This document shows positions 44,568 through 52,371 of a stretch of 64,000 nucleotides of DNA, piece after piece; positions within the stretch are counted from its first letter, which is position 1; every line of letters begins with the position of its first letter. The translations under genes were made by a program, and so were the position numbers. This DNA is from an uncultured bacterium (GTDB taxonomy: Bacteria > CSSED10-310 > CALFER01), in the NCBI GenBank assembly GCA_937951895.1, contig CALFER010000045.1, positions 1 to 64,000 of the forward strand, read 5' to 3'. The notes below the pieces were generated by a model, which worked only from the letters and a program-made list of their open reading frames with translations, searched no databases and had not been told where the DNA came from.

Positions 44568-45279
44568 GGCACTCAGCCGGATCCGTTTCCTGATCTTCGA
44601 TGCGGACGATACGCTCCTGGATTACGAATGCGACTCCCGCGCCGCACTTTCCAGCACATGCTGCCGATCCGGAATCCAAGCCGGATTTTCAGCGATCCAC
44701 GAGGCATACAGACAGATCAATCTGCAACTGTGGGAGCAGGCCGAAGCCGGCTTGATCACCCGAGAAACGGTCGCACGACTTCGATTCGACCGCCTTCTCG
44801 CGCGATTCGGTGTCACCGATGTGAACGCAGGAGATATGGCCGAAATCTACCTGGAGGAACTCTCGCGGAACGCGACATTTCTCCCCGGAGTCGAAAATGC
44901 TCTCGGGGTATTGCACCAGCAGTACACGATGTTTCTGTTGACCAACGGTATCAGCCGCGTCCAGCGGAATCGATTCAGATCCCTTGGACTCGACCGGTTT
45001 TTCGACCGGATAGTGATCTCGGATGATGTCGGTCTGACCAAACCGGATCCTGCACTTGTCGACCTGCTGATGGATCGGATTCGCTGGAAACCGTCTGAAG
45101 TGCTTGTTATCGGAGACAGTATGACCAGCGATCGGGGATTGGCACAGGCAGCCGGGATCGCGTTTTGTCGGATGTCATGGAAATCCGACCCGCATGAAAC
45201 CGATCCGCAGGTCGATTTTCTCGCTCACGACATGAACGAACTCATGGAACTATTGAATCGGAAATCCAGAACCGTCTGA
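44554..45279 (+). CDS. YjjG-like HAD nucleotidase
   Basis: HAD phosphatase, 241 aa, of the YjjG/YfnB type that dephosphorylates pyrimidine nucleoside monophosphates, including non-canonical ones. Motifs: LIFDADDTLLDYE, LLTNGISRVQRNR, GLTKPDPALVDLLM and VIGDSMTSDRGLA. DADDTLLDYE with TNG is the specific YjjG pattern. It overlaps the phosphodiesterase gene upstream by 14 bases, and at its 3' end overlaps the convergent prenyl synthase gene by 38 bases. Confidence 0.9.
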   Translation: MDTSEALSRIRFLIFDADDTLLDYECDSRAALSSTCCRSGIQAGFSAIHEAYRQINLQLWEQAEAGLITRETVARLRFDRLLARFGVTDVNAGDMAEIYLEELSRNATFLPGVENALGVLHQQYTMFLLTNGISRVQRNRFRSLGLDRFFDRIVISDDVGLTKPDPALVDLLMDRIRWKPSEVLVIGDSMTSDRGLAQAAGIAFCRMSWKSDPHETDPQVDFLAHDMNELMELLNRKSRTV

Positions 45280-46225
45280 GTTGAGACCAGGATGATGCGG
45301 TCAGAATCCGACGAATCAGGTCTTCGCGATCCGCGACCGCCTGCTGAGGGTTTTTGCCGATAACGTCCCAACCCAGCCTGACGATGGCTTCTGACATGTG
45401 GGAATAGATCGAGATGATGATACAGAGCACCTTCTGGCGGGGTAGAGGGAGTGTCCTGGCGAGCGTATCCGCCTGCACCATACCGATTTTCCCGTATTGC
45501 TGGCCCAACAGCCAGAATTCACGCACCATCTCCGGAAGCGACGAAGGGATCTTCCCCGACTCAGCGATTTCCCGCAGACATAAACGCGGTAGTTCATACT
45601 TGCGGAGAATCTCATCCGGAATCAGATATCGTCCTGTATCACCGGTCAGCAGATCTTCTCGCAGATCCCTGAGAATGTGAACGGTATACGCCCAGATCCC
45701 GAGATTTCTGCCGGTCGAGATATAATCGAAATTGCCGGAATGATCCGGCCCCAACTCTGAGGTCTGTGCGCCGATCAGCATGAGATAGATCGTCGTTGCC
45801 GCAACGGACGCACCTTCACAATACTGCTTGAAGTGATCAATCGTATCGAACACCACCCCGTCATAATCCATCCACATCGCCCTGAAAAAGTTCTGCCACA
45901 AGGATTGGGGTATGGCATAGCGCTGATTGATTTCTGAGAGCTTCACTGCGAAATCCGATTGGGGCTGTCCGCAATAGGTCGAGTGAATCATCGATTCCCA
46001 GTATTTCAAGGATGCAGCAATCGATCGTCGCTCTTCGACAGTGACCGTTCGCTCGAAAACGGCATCCACCGTGTCATCGATCAGTCGCATGACCGAGTAG
46101 AGTGTTGTAAAGGCATCGCGTCGCACCGGATCATCGAACAGTTGACTCGCGATCACCAGATTGGTGGAATCGCGGTACCGGGCGAGATCGTTCTGTATCT
46201 CATTCGAGCCAATCAAATTACTCAT
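45242..46225 (-). CDS. Squalene/phytoene synthase family protein
   Basis: Head-to-head prenyl transferase, 327 aa. The first Asp motif is RLIDDTVDAVFE (about residue 50) and the second HILRDLREDLLTGDTGRYLIP (about 185-205), both intact. Squalene (hopanoid route) or phytoene (carotenoid route) are the family products. No desaturase, HpnC/D/E or cyclase gene is nearby to decide. ATG 46225 overlaps the stop of the sensor cyclase gene by 8 bases with GAGG 7 nt upstream, so expression is coupled to it. Confidence 0.85.
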   Translation of the reverse strand: MSNLIGSNEIQNDLARYRDSTNLVIASQLFDDPVRRDAFTTLYSVMRLIDDTVDAVFERTVTVEERRSIAASLKYWESMIHSTYCGQPQSDFAVKLSEINQRYAIPQSLWQNFFRAMWMDYDGVVFDTIDHFKQYCEGASVAATTIYLMLIGAQTSELGPDHSGNFDYISTGRNLGIWAYTVHILRDLREDLLTGDTGRYLIPDEILRKYELPRLCLREIAESGKIPSSLPEMVREFWLLGQQYGKIGMVQADTLARTLPLPRQKVLCIIISIYSHMSEAIVRLGWDVIGKNPQQAVADREDLIRRILTASSWSQLRRFWISDSIVP

Positions 46226-49097
46226 TGGAAACCTCATGATCGGTCGTGTTCCGGTGTTCGGCATCGTGGAAGTGAGAGGTACGGTTTCGTCCGTTGTTCT
46301 TGGCGCGATACAGAGCCAGATCGGCTTCCTGCATCAGGGCGTCAGGGTTGAGGGGACCCGATTCGATATCACGAGTTGCGATCCCTCCGGACACGGACAC
46401 CTGAAGGTTCCCCGTCGATTCGCTGAATACCTTCATGGTCTCGATCGCAATCCGAATCCGTTCAGCCACCTCCACGGCGGTGGTCCGATCGGTTTCCGGC
46501 AGAAGCACGGCGAACTCTTCTCCGCCGTACCGGGCCAGCGTATCGGTTCTGCGGACCTGTTGTCCGATCATTCGTGCAACGGATACCAAAACTTCGTCGC
46601 CGATGGCATGCCCATAGGTGTCGTTGAAACCCTTGAAGTGATCGATGTCGAACAGAATGACGGAAATGGGTCTGCCATACCGGATGTGTCTTTGCCATTC
46701 CGATGTGAGCTGACGGAAGAAGAAACGTCGGTTGTAGATTTTGGTCATATCGTCGGTGATGGACAGCTTCTCGAGTCGATCGCGTTGTTCTTCCAGCTTT
46801 TCCATCTGTCTTTTAATCACGTCGGTTTGTTGATTGACTTCGGTCTGCAGCACTTCGGCGCGGTGCCGGATGCGGGAATTCCGGAATCGCACGATCCCGG
46901 CGACCAGCATTACGGTGAGAGTCAGCAGGCCGCTTCTGATATGAATCAGTTCCCACCATGCAGGCAGGACTTCAAACGTGAAACGCGCCGGGTAGCGCGT
47001 CAACGTTCCATCGCGATTGGCCGCTTCTGCGACGATTGTGTAAGTCCCGGTCGGTAGATTGGTGTATCGTACGAACGGTTCGATCTGCATCGCTGATTTG
47101 AAGGGGTCGAATCCGAGCAATTGGAAGCGATACTTGTTTCGAGTCTCGTTCGCAAAACTCAAACACGCGAATCGGAACTCGATGTATTTCATATCGTTCG
47201 GAAGTTTTCCACCTTCAACGATCGGTTCTCCGTCGGCGACAGCGCTTTTGAGTTCGATGGTGGGATCGATCAGCGGTTGGATGTATTCAGAATCAACCAG
47301 CGTGATGCCGGAACCTCCGAACCATAAACGTTCCTCCTGATCTTTGATGGCACAATTCGCGATGAAATCATCTCCACTGATCCCATCCTCCACATCGTAA
47401 TTGATAAATCGGCCCTGATTCAGGCAACTCAGGCCCTTGCTGGTGGCAAACCACATGTTCTGCTGAGAATCCTGTTCGATACTCCAGATGCTGTTAGAGA
47501 TCAATCCATTGGATGCGTCAAACAACATCTTCAGATTGGCTCCGTCATATTGAAACACGCCGGAATTGGTGCCGATCCAGATAATCTGATCCGGCGCCTG
47601 GTAGAAGCTGTATGCATGCCGCACACGCTTTCCACCGATCTGAACTTCCTGGAACGAGGGGTATCGATAGACCCGCACTCCCGATTCTTCTGTCAGAACC
47701 CAGAGATTCATGAGGTGATCGAATCGGAGGGTGTTGACTTCGGGGATTTCATCCAGATGAAGGAAGGTATTGAGTGAAACGAGCTTTCCGCCCTTCAGTT
47801 CGAAGACCCCCTGGTCGGTTGCACAGAGGATCCTGTCATCGGGGCTGGCGATCATATCGAGAACGACCAGGTTGTCGATCTTCGCGATCCGGCGGGTTTT
47901 ATGCTCCGACACGGCAAATATACCGACGCTGTTGCTCACAAACATTTCATCGCCCTGTTCAAACACCGACAGGCAGTAATCGTCCTGTATCCCGTCGCTC
48001 GATGTCCAGGTCCGCCTGGAGTTCTCTGCCAGACGAATCACTCCTCCGCTTGTCGCGCACCAGATAGCGCCATTTCTGTCAATTGTCATATCCATGACGG
48101 ATGCGAGCGGCAGGTCATTTTTAGGGCGAATCTGGCGGAACTGAAGGCCGAAGATGCGACCCATCCCGTTATCGCTCCCGTACCAGAGAAGTCCTTCTCG
48201 GTCGATGCACAGGCAGTAGATCATATTGCTGGAGATCTGGTCCGTGACATCAAACTGATCGATCTGGCCCTTTCGCACGAAGAAGATGCCCTTACTCGTG
48301 GCGACCCAGAGACCTCCATGTAAATCTCGCACGATGTCGTAAACATTCAGTTTCTCGTCGCGCGGAGTCAGTTGATAGGTCATCAGGTTCCCATTCGCGA
48401 TATTGTACAATTCGCCGTTCGAACCAGTGACCCAGAGCGAATCCGGGGATTCGGGATAGAACATGGTGATCGTCGTCCGGATCGAATCCGGCAGATCGAG
48501 ACTGTTCCATTTTGAGTTGGCGAACTGATAGATGCCCCTGGATGTCAGGACCCAGACACCTTCATTATGGTGTCGATCGAGTTGGTAGAGACGTACTCCG
48601 GAGAGATACTCGGGGCATGGATGAAGACGGATCTGACCGTCGGTGATCGAGAACAGGAGGGAATGATTGGTAATTCCCCAGATACACCCTTTTGAATCCC
48701 GCACGAGCGTGGTGACGTCGTTGCGGGTATCGGGCGTTCCCAGATCATGTTTGAGATACTGTCCATCTTTCATCGATATCAGGCCGCGTGTGGTCGCGAT
48801 CCAGAGATTTCCGTTGAAATCGAACTGACAGGAAGCGGTATTGAGTGAGACTTGGTCGGGGTAATCGTTGAAAACGATAAACTCCTGGCCATCGTAGCGG
48901 ACGACTCCCTGTTGGGTGCAAGCCCAGATGAATCCCTTGTCGTCCTGAATGATATCCGAGACCGAATTGCTGGGCAGTCCATGACGGGTCGAGTATGTCT
49001 TCGACGAAATGGACTCAATTTCAAGCAGGCGGGCGTGACAGCAGAGCGAGGCGAGGAGGATCAGAGATGCAGCAAGAGGTGCCGCCCGATGATGCAT
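46218..49097 (-). CDS. Beta-propeller sensor diguanylate cyclase
   Basis: A 959-aa membrane sensor. It has a signal-like segment (about 7-22), then about 14 two-component-regulator propeller repeats (pattern GxxWxGTxxGLxxxxxG, e.g. NGNLWIATTRGLIS; two seven-bladed propellers expected), and a Y_Y_Y domain (about 690-760, NLPTGTYTIVAEAANRDG). A membrane helix (about 770-790), a coiled coil and a GGDEF domain follow (about 815-950, intact RYGGEEFAVLLPE). The layout matches HTCC-type periplasmic glycan or metabolite sensors, but with c-di-GMP output. Start ATG 49097 is taken because the longer frame runs through tRNA-Ala. The ligand is unknown. Confidence 0.9.
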   Translation of the reverse strand: MHHRAAPLAASLILLASLCCHARLLEIESISSKTYSTRHGLPSNSVSDIIQDDKGFIWACTQQGVVRYDGQEFIVFNDYPDQVSLNTASCQFDFNGNLWIATTRGLISMKDGQYLKHDLGTPDTRNDVTTLVRDSKGCIWGITNHSLLFSITDGQIRLHPCPEYLSGVRLYQLDRHHNEGVWVLTSRGIYQFANSKWNSLDLPDSIRTTITMFYPESPDSLWVTGSNGELYNIANGNLMTYQLTPRDEKLNVYDIVRDLHGGLWVATSKGIFFVRKGQIDQFDVTDQISSNMIYCLCIDREGLLWYGSDNGMGRIFGLQFRQIRPKNDLPLASVMDMTIDRNGAIWCATSGGVIRLAENSRRTWTSSDGIQDDYCLSVFEQGDEMFVSNSVGIFAVSEHKTRRIAKIDNLVVLDMIASPDDRILCATDQGVFELKGGKLVSLNTFLHLDEIPEVNTLRFDHLMNLWVLTEESGVRVYRYPSFQEVQIGGKRVRHAYSFYQAPDQIIWIGTNSGVFQYDGANLKMLFDASNGLISNSIWSIEQDSQQNMWFATSKGLSCLNQGRFINYDVEDGISGDDFIANCAIKDQEERLWFGGSGITLVDSEYIQPLIDPTIELKSAVADGEPIVEGGKLPNDMKYIEFRFACLSFANETRNKYRFQLLGFDPFKSAMQIEPFVRYTNLPTGTYTIVAEAANRDGTLTRYPARFTFEVLPAWWELIHIRSGLLTLTVMLVAGIVRFRNSRIRHRAEVLQTEVNQQTDVIKRQMEKLEEQRDRLEKLSITDDMTKIYNRRFFFRQLTSEWQRHIRYGRPISVILFDIDHFKGFNDTYGHAIGDEVLVSVARMIGQQVRRTDTLARYGGEEFAVLLPETDRTTAVEVAERIRIAIETMKVFSESTGNLQVSVSGGIATRDIESGPLNPDALMQEADLALYRAKNNGRNRTSHFHDAEHRNTTDHEVSNE

Positions 49098-49135
49098 GCG
49101 CTGATTCACAGGAATGTTTCCGTTCACCGACACGG

Positions 49136-49160
49136 TTACGATCGCCAGTGGCGATCGTGA
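49136..49160. repeat. Inverted repeat between tRNA-Ala and the sensor gene
   Basis: TTACGATCGCC-AGT-GGCGATCGTGA, 11-bp arms with one G-T pair and a 3-nt loop, the core CGATCGCC/GGCGATCG being perfect. It lies 39 bases upstream of the sensor start codon and 42 bases after tRNA-Ala. There is no U tract on either strand, so it could be an operator or a stem that ends or processes the tRNA transcript. Confidence 0.6.
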
Positions 49161-49202
49161 GCGAGATTCACTGGAGAACCTGACCGGAGTTGGACACTTG
49201 AA

Positions 49203-49275
49203 TGGAGGTAGGGGGATTCGAACCCCCGACATCCACGTTGCGAACGTGGCGCTCTCCCAGCTGAGCTATACCCCC
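49203..49275 (-). tRNA. tRNA-Ala (CGC)
   Basis: A complete 73-nt tRNA. Acceptor GGGGGTA/TACCTCC has the G3-U70 pair that is the alanine identity mark. D-arm AGCTCAGCTGGGAGAGC, anticodon stem CACGT/ACGTG-type around loop TTCGCAA with anticodon CGC, and T-arm GGGGGTTCGAATCCCCC are all standard. CCA is not encoded (discriminator A is followed by TTC), unlike the other two tRNAs here. Confidence 0.96.
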
Positions 49276-49279
49276 GTGT

Positions 49280-49352
49280 ATGCGAAGTGACGTGATCCGT
49301 TCCGATTCCTGGAACGATCCGAATCCGAAGGGAACCGACGCGTACTTCGCAT
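49280..49352 (-). other. Possible structured RNA between rpsR and tRNA-Ala
   Basis: A perfect 9-bp stem joins 49280-49288 (ATGCGAAGT) to 49344-49352 (ACTTCGCAT). It encloses 55 nt with an inner hairpin CGTTCC-GATTCCT-GGAACG (49298-49316) extended by GAT/ATC across one bulge. It starts 27 bases after the rpsR stop and ends 4 bases before tRNA-Ala. No U tract follows. Confidence 0.4.
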
Positions 49353-49378
49353 CCCGAACTCTCAAACAGAAAGAACCA

Positions 49379-49627
49379 TCAATCAGCGACGAACGGCATC
49401 AGGGCGATATTACGAGCCCGTTTGATCGACAATGCCATCTGGCGCTGATGGGTCGCACAGTTGCCGGAAATCCGCCGGGGAATGATCTTGCCCCGTTCGG
49501 TGATGAATGTTCTGAGAATCTCGATGTCTTTGTAATCGATATACTCAATGTGATTCTGACAGAATCGGCACACTTTGCGTTTTTTGAATCCACGTGTTTT
49601 CTTTTTTCTGAGTTCTGGTTTGGACAT
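49379..49627 (-). CDS. rpsR: 30S ribosomal protein S18
   Basis: Small-subunit protein, 82 aa, with the family core CRFCQNHIEYIDYKDIEILRTF-type sequence, ITERGKIIPRRISGNCATHQRQM and IKRARNIALMPF. CxxC at 21-24 is a partial zinc-ribbon remnant. The gene stands apart from its usual partners rpsF, ssb and rplI. AAGGAA precedes ATG. It follows khpA on the same strand after 109 bases; that gap holds only a small GGGCG-GTCTG-CGCCC hairpin (49669-49683). Confidence 0.95.
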   Translation of the reverse strand: MSKPELRKKKTRGFKKRKVCRFCQNHIEYIDYKDIEILRTFITERGKIIPRRISGNCATHQRQMALSIKRARNIALMPFVAD

Positions 49628-49736
49628 TTCTATTCCTTTCTGACAATGAATCGAGCCCAGCAGAAATGGGGCGGTCTGCGCCCACCAGTTGGCGGAAGCT
49701 TAAATAACAGAGTTTCCGGAAGGTTTCAAGAAGAAA

Positions 49737-49976
49737 TTATTCCTCGTCCTCGAGAATCTCGACGACGTATCTGCAACCTTTCTTCATCCCGACATTGCTC
49801 AGGATCGTACGTATTGCAGAAATGGTATTTCCACGCTTCCCGATAACTTTACCGATATCCGAATGAGCCACTCTCAGTTCGATTACATTGGTATGTTCGC
49901 CCTTGACCTCATTTACCTTGACCTGATCCGGGTTATCCACGAGTTTTTTCGCAATGAGTTCGACGAGATCGCGCAT
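49737..49976 (-). CDS. khpA: KH-domain RNA-binding protein KhpA
   Basis: A single type II KH domain of 79 aa, the usual KhpA (YlqC) length. The RNA-binding GxxG loop is intact in DIGKVIGKRGNTISAIRTIL. KhpA pairs with KhpB/Jag in RNA binding and cell elongation in some bacteria. In many genomes it sits between rpsP and rimM/trmD; here it stands upstream of rpsR. AAGGAG lies 7 nt before ATG. Confidence 0.93.
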   Translation of the reverse strand: MRDLVELIAKKLVDNPDQVKVNEVKGEHTNVIELRVAHSDIGKVIGKRGNTISAIRTILSNVGMKKGCRYVVEILEDEE

Positions 49977-50030
49977 GATGATACTCCTTTTCCAACGAGT
50001 TTGAGTGCCTGAGCCAAATCAGGTAGTAGA

Positions 50031-50059
50031 AGTGTAGGGCTCCGAACGGTCCCTGTCAA
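50031..50059 (-). promoter_or_regulatory. Promoter of khpA
   Basis: On the minus strand, a perfect TTGACA (50054-50059), a 17-nt spacer and TACACT (50031-50036), with a leader of about 50 nt. Confidence 0.75.
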
Positions 50060-50137
50060 TCTAATCTTCTCCGATTCAACGAGCGCATTCGACCAGATTT
50101 TTCGCTTTCACATCATGCCGGCCTCTGAATTAAATTG

Positions 50138-50166
50138 TTGTCATCATCGTCTTATCATGTTAAATT
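50138..50166 (+). promoter_or_regulatory. Promoter of the small protein-Usp-hydrolase run
   Basis: TTGTCA (50138-50143), a 17-nt spacer and TAAATT (50161-50166). Right after it come two direct copies of TCTTAGA (50171-50177 and 50181-50187), one helical turn apart, over the expected start site. Confidence 0.65.
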
Positions 50167-50170
50167 CAAA

Positions 50171-50187
50171 TCTTAGAATGTCTTAGA
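50171..50187 (+). repeat. Direct repeat TCTTAGA, 10-bp period
   Basis: TCTTAGA-ATG-TCTTAGA lies at the predicted transcription start of the small-protein gene, a placement suited to a regulator that binds two half-sites on one DNA face. Confidence 0.5.
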
Positions 50188-50211
50188 TAAAGTGTGTAAA
50201 GGAGTGCCGGG

Positions 50212-50571
50212 ATGAAGGAAATCACGATAATCTGGCTGAACCGAAGCGAAGCGAAAATCATCGTCGCCTCACCGAACGAACTCATCCGATCCACCCACGT
50301 CCAATCCGCAGAAGGAGCGCTTTTTCAGGGCACGCCATCCGAAGTTCGGAAAACGAAGACCCGCGCACGCAAGGATTATTACGACGATATCATCGCACAG
50401 ATCGAGAGTGCGCGTGAAATTGTCCTGTTCGGACCTGACAATACCAAGGAAGAATTCCTGGACTATCTCAGCCAGTCCCATCGCGGTATGTTCTCAAAAG
50501 TCATCGGGGTCGAGTCGTCTCAGGATATTCCCGAGGAAAAGATTATCGGTCGGGGACGAAAATACCTGTAA
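50212..50571 (+). CDS. Small uncharacterised protein, possibly eRF1-domain/host-attachment-like
   Basis: A 119-aa cytoplasmic protein I do not firmly recognise. It has a beta-strand start (EITIIWLNRSEAKIIVAS) and a later strand-helix element (ESAREIVLFGPDNTKEEFLDYL). This resembles the C-terminal domain of bacterial eRF1-like or host-attachment proteins, where a similar phrase marks the third domain (inference, weak). No catalytic signature. Ribosome site AAGGAG is well placed. It heads a run with the Usp fusion (33 bases downstream) and the beta-CASP hydrolase. This context suggests stress or RNA metabolism. Confidence 0.6.
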   Translation: MKEITIIWLNRSEAKIIVASPNELIRSTHVQSAEGALFQGTPSEVRKTKTRARKDYYDDIIAQIESAREIVLFGPDNTKEEFLDYLSQSHRGMFSKVIGVESSQDIPEEKIIGRGRKYL

Positions 50572-50604
50572 ATCGGCCTCACCACGACAAAATGTGTTGT
50601 GCTC

Positions 50605-52350
50605 ATGACGAACTCTTCGACCTTGCGAACCGCAGGAAACATTCGAATTCTTCTGCCATTCAAACGTACCGAGCGGTGTGTTCGGGTTGCCCGGATGCTC
50701 GAAACCTGCCTCCCGCCTGTCGCCGTTGAACTGCATGTCCTTCATGTGATCGATCCTCGCTCGAATGATCAGGAAGTCGATGTCCTGTTCGATCTGAACC
50801 AGATCTCCCGGGAATTCCTCCCGAACTCAGATGTCCAGATCCACATCGAACGAGGGGATCCTTATCGCACCATTCTCGATCGCTGCACACGCCTCCATAT
50901 CAATCTTCTTCTTGTTCCGCATCCCCCGATTCAACGCCGGTTTTTTTTGCATTCACCCTCCAGTGTCTGGTTCTTCCTGAAGCACTCCCCGGTACCGACT
51001 CTGTTCATTCCGGACCCCGGAGAAGGACAGTCCGGCCGCCTGTCATTCCGCTCCGTACTGGTCGATATCGATGCCAGACAACTGACTCAGCCGGATGCTT
51101 CGATCCCCTACGCCCTGAAAACGGCACGTCTGCTTTCGCCCAATGTCTGTGTTTCAACAACCGGCAGATCTCTGAACAAGCCTCGGATCCAACGATCCCT
51201 CGAACGACTCGCGACAACCTACTTCGATTCCCGATCGAGATCGCAACTGACGATGATCAACCTGAGGGGATCCTTCATCCGAGCCATCAGTAGCGCCATC
51301 AAGACCGGATCACCCGATCTGATCATCCTGACAAGTCATCCATCCGACCACCCCCATGCTCTCCGACGATTCCGTAAAATCGCCGAACTGATCCCCTCTC
51401 TCACCGTTCCATTCCTCATCTGCCGGAAGAACTCACGTCTCTCTGAACTCGAATCACGGTATCATCAGATCTATCACTCGCTCTCGAACGTCGACCTGGC
51501 GCAATACGCCGCTCCTGCTGATGACCGCCGAGACGATGATCTGTTTCAGACAGGACGTTCACAGCAGCGGTTTCTTGGTTTGTACAGCCGTGAGGGAATC
51601 GAGAAAGCCCTGATGCGGTATGGTGTGATCCATGCTCTCGCCCAAATCGGATATCCCAACGTCAGCGTTGATCTCGATACCCACGACCCCTTCAGACAGC
51701 GGCTCCGGATCGCAGCGTCTCAACAGGATGAACAGCACGACTCGAAAGTCCCGCTCGTCGATCTGATCGTGCGACAGCAGAAGTATCCCGATTTCGCGGG
51801 AGCTTTGCCGGAAATGCCCACGTTTCCCGAACCGTTTCTCTTCGTGGAATGGATCTGTCTGCAGGATCCCATGCGGAAGTATCGCCGCAATCAGATTCCG
51901 CTTCCCGGACAGTCTCATCCCGGACTCGGGATGGGTTGGCAAGTTCTGCTCATCCTGAAACTCATGGCCAGGCGAATGGGATCGCCGGGTCTGTTCAACT
52001 GCCCGGAGTTCTATCATAACGCACGTTTCTTCCATCGGTTCTTCCATTTTGCAGCTCCTGCGGCGGAAGCGGACCTGCTGGCGATCGATCGGGATACCTT
52101 CCCCATCCATAGTGTCGAGACTTCCTGGTTGATCGTGCATCGACTGCTCAAACGCCATGAACTTCAAACACCCTATGAATGGAAAGGAACCCCTCAGATT
52201 CTTCCACTGCATCCCCTCCTGCATGCCTATTTTCATTCCGATGCCTATCTGCATGCGGTTCACGAGCACCTGAAAACGCTCCGGTTCTCCGTCGATCCGG
52301 ACGCATATGCCGGATTGCGCGAATCGGGCGCTCTTTTTTCGTCACCCTGA
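50605..52350 (+). CDS. Tandem universal-stress-like domains fused to an uncharacterised C-terminal domain
   Basis: A 581-aa cytoplasmic protein. Two Usp-like alpha/beta domains (about 10-130 and 145-275) show the strand pattern IRILLPFKRTE, LHVLHVID, LLLVPHP and VPTLFIPD, then LIILTSHPSDH and VPFLICRK. The exact Usp ATP loop GxxGx9GS is not clear. The C-terminal 300 residues are another domain with a conserved-looking FVEWICLQDPMRKY, HPGLGMGWQVL and FYHNARFFHRFFHF, whose function I do not know. Start is ATG 50605 or GTG 50599; neither has a strong ribosome site. It lies between the small protein and the beta-CASP gene. Confidence 0.72.
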   Translation: MTNSSTLRTAGNIRILLPFKRTERCVRVARMLETCLPPVAVELHVLHVIDPRSNDQEVDVLFDLNQISREFLPNSDVQIHIERGDPYRTILDRCTRLHINLLLVPHPPIQRRFFLHSPSSVWFFLKHSPVPTLFIPDPGEGQSGRLSFRSVLVDIDARQLTQPDASIPYALKTARLLSPNVCVSTTGRSLNKPRIQRSLERLATTYFDSRSRSQLTMINLRGSFIRAISSAIKTGSPDLIILTSHPSDHPHALRRFRKIAELIPSLTVPFLICRKNSRLSELESRYHQIYHSLSNVDLAQYAAPADDRRDDDLFQTGRSQQRFLGLYSREGIEKALMRYGVIHALAQIGYPNVSVDLDTHDPFRQRLRIAASQQDEQHDSKVPLVDLIVRQQKYPDFAGALPEMPTFPEPFLFVEWICLQDPMRKYRRNQIPLPGQSHPGLGMGWQVLLILKLMARRMGSPGLFNCPEFYHNARFFHRFFHFAAPAAEADLLAIDRDTFPIHSVETSWLIVHRLLKRHELQTPYEWKGTPQILPLHPLLHAYFHSDAYLHAVHEHLKTLRFSVDPDAYAGLRESGALFSSP

Positions 52351-52371
52351 ATCGATCAAAGGAGAACCATC

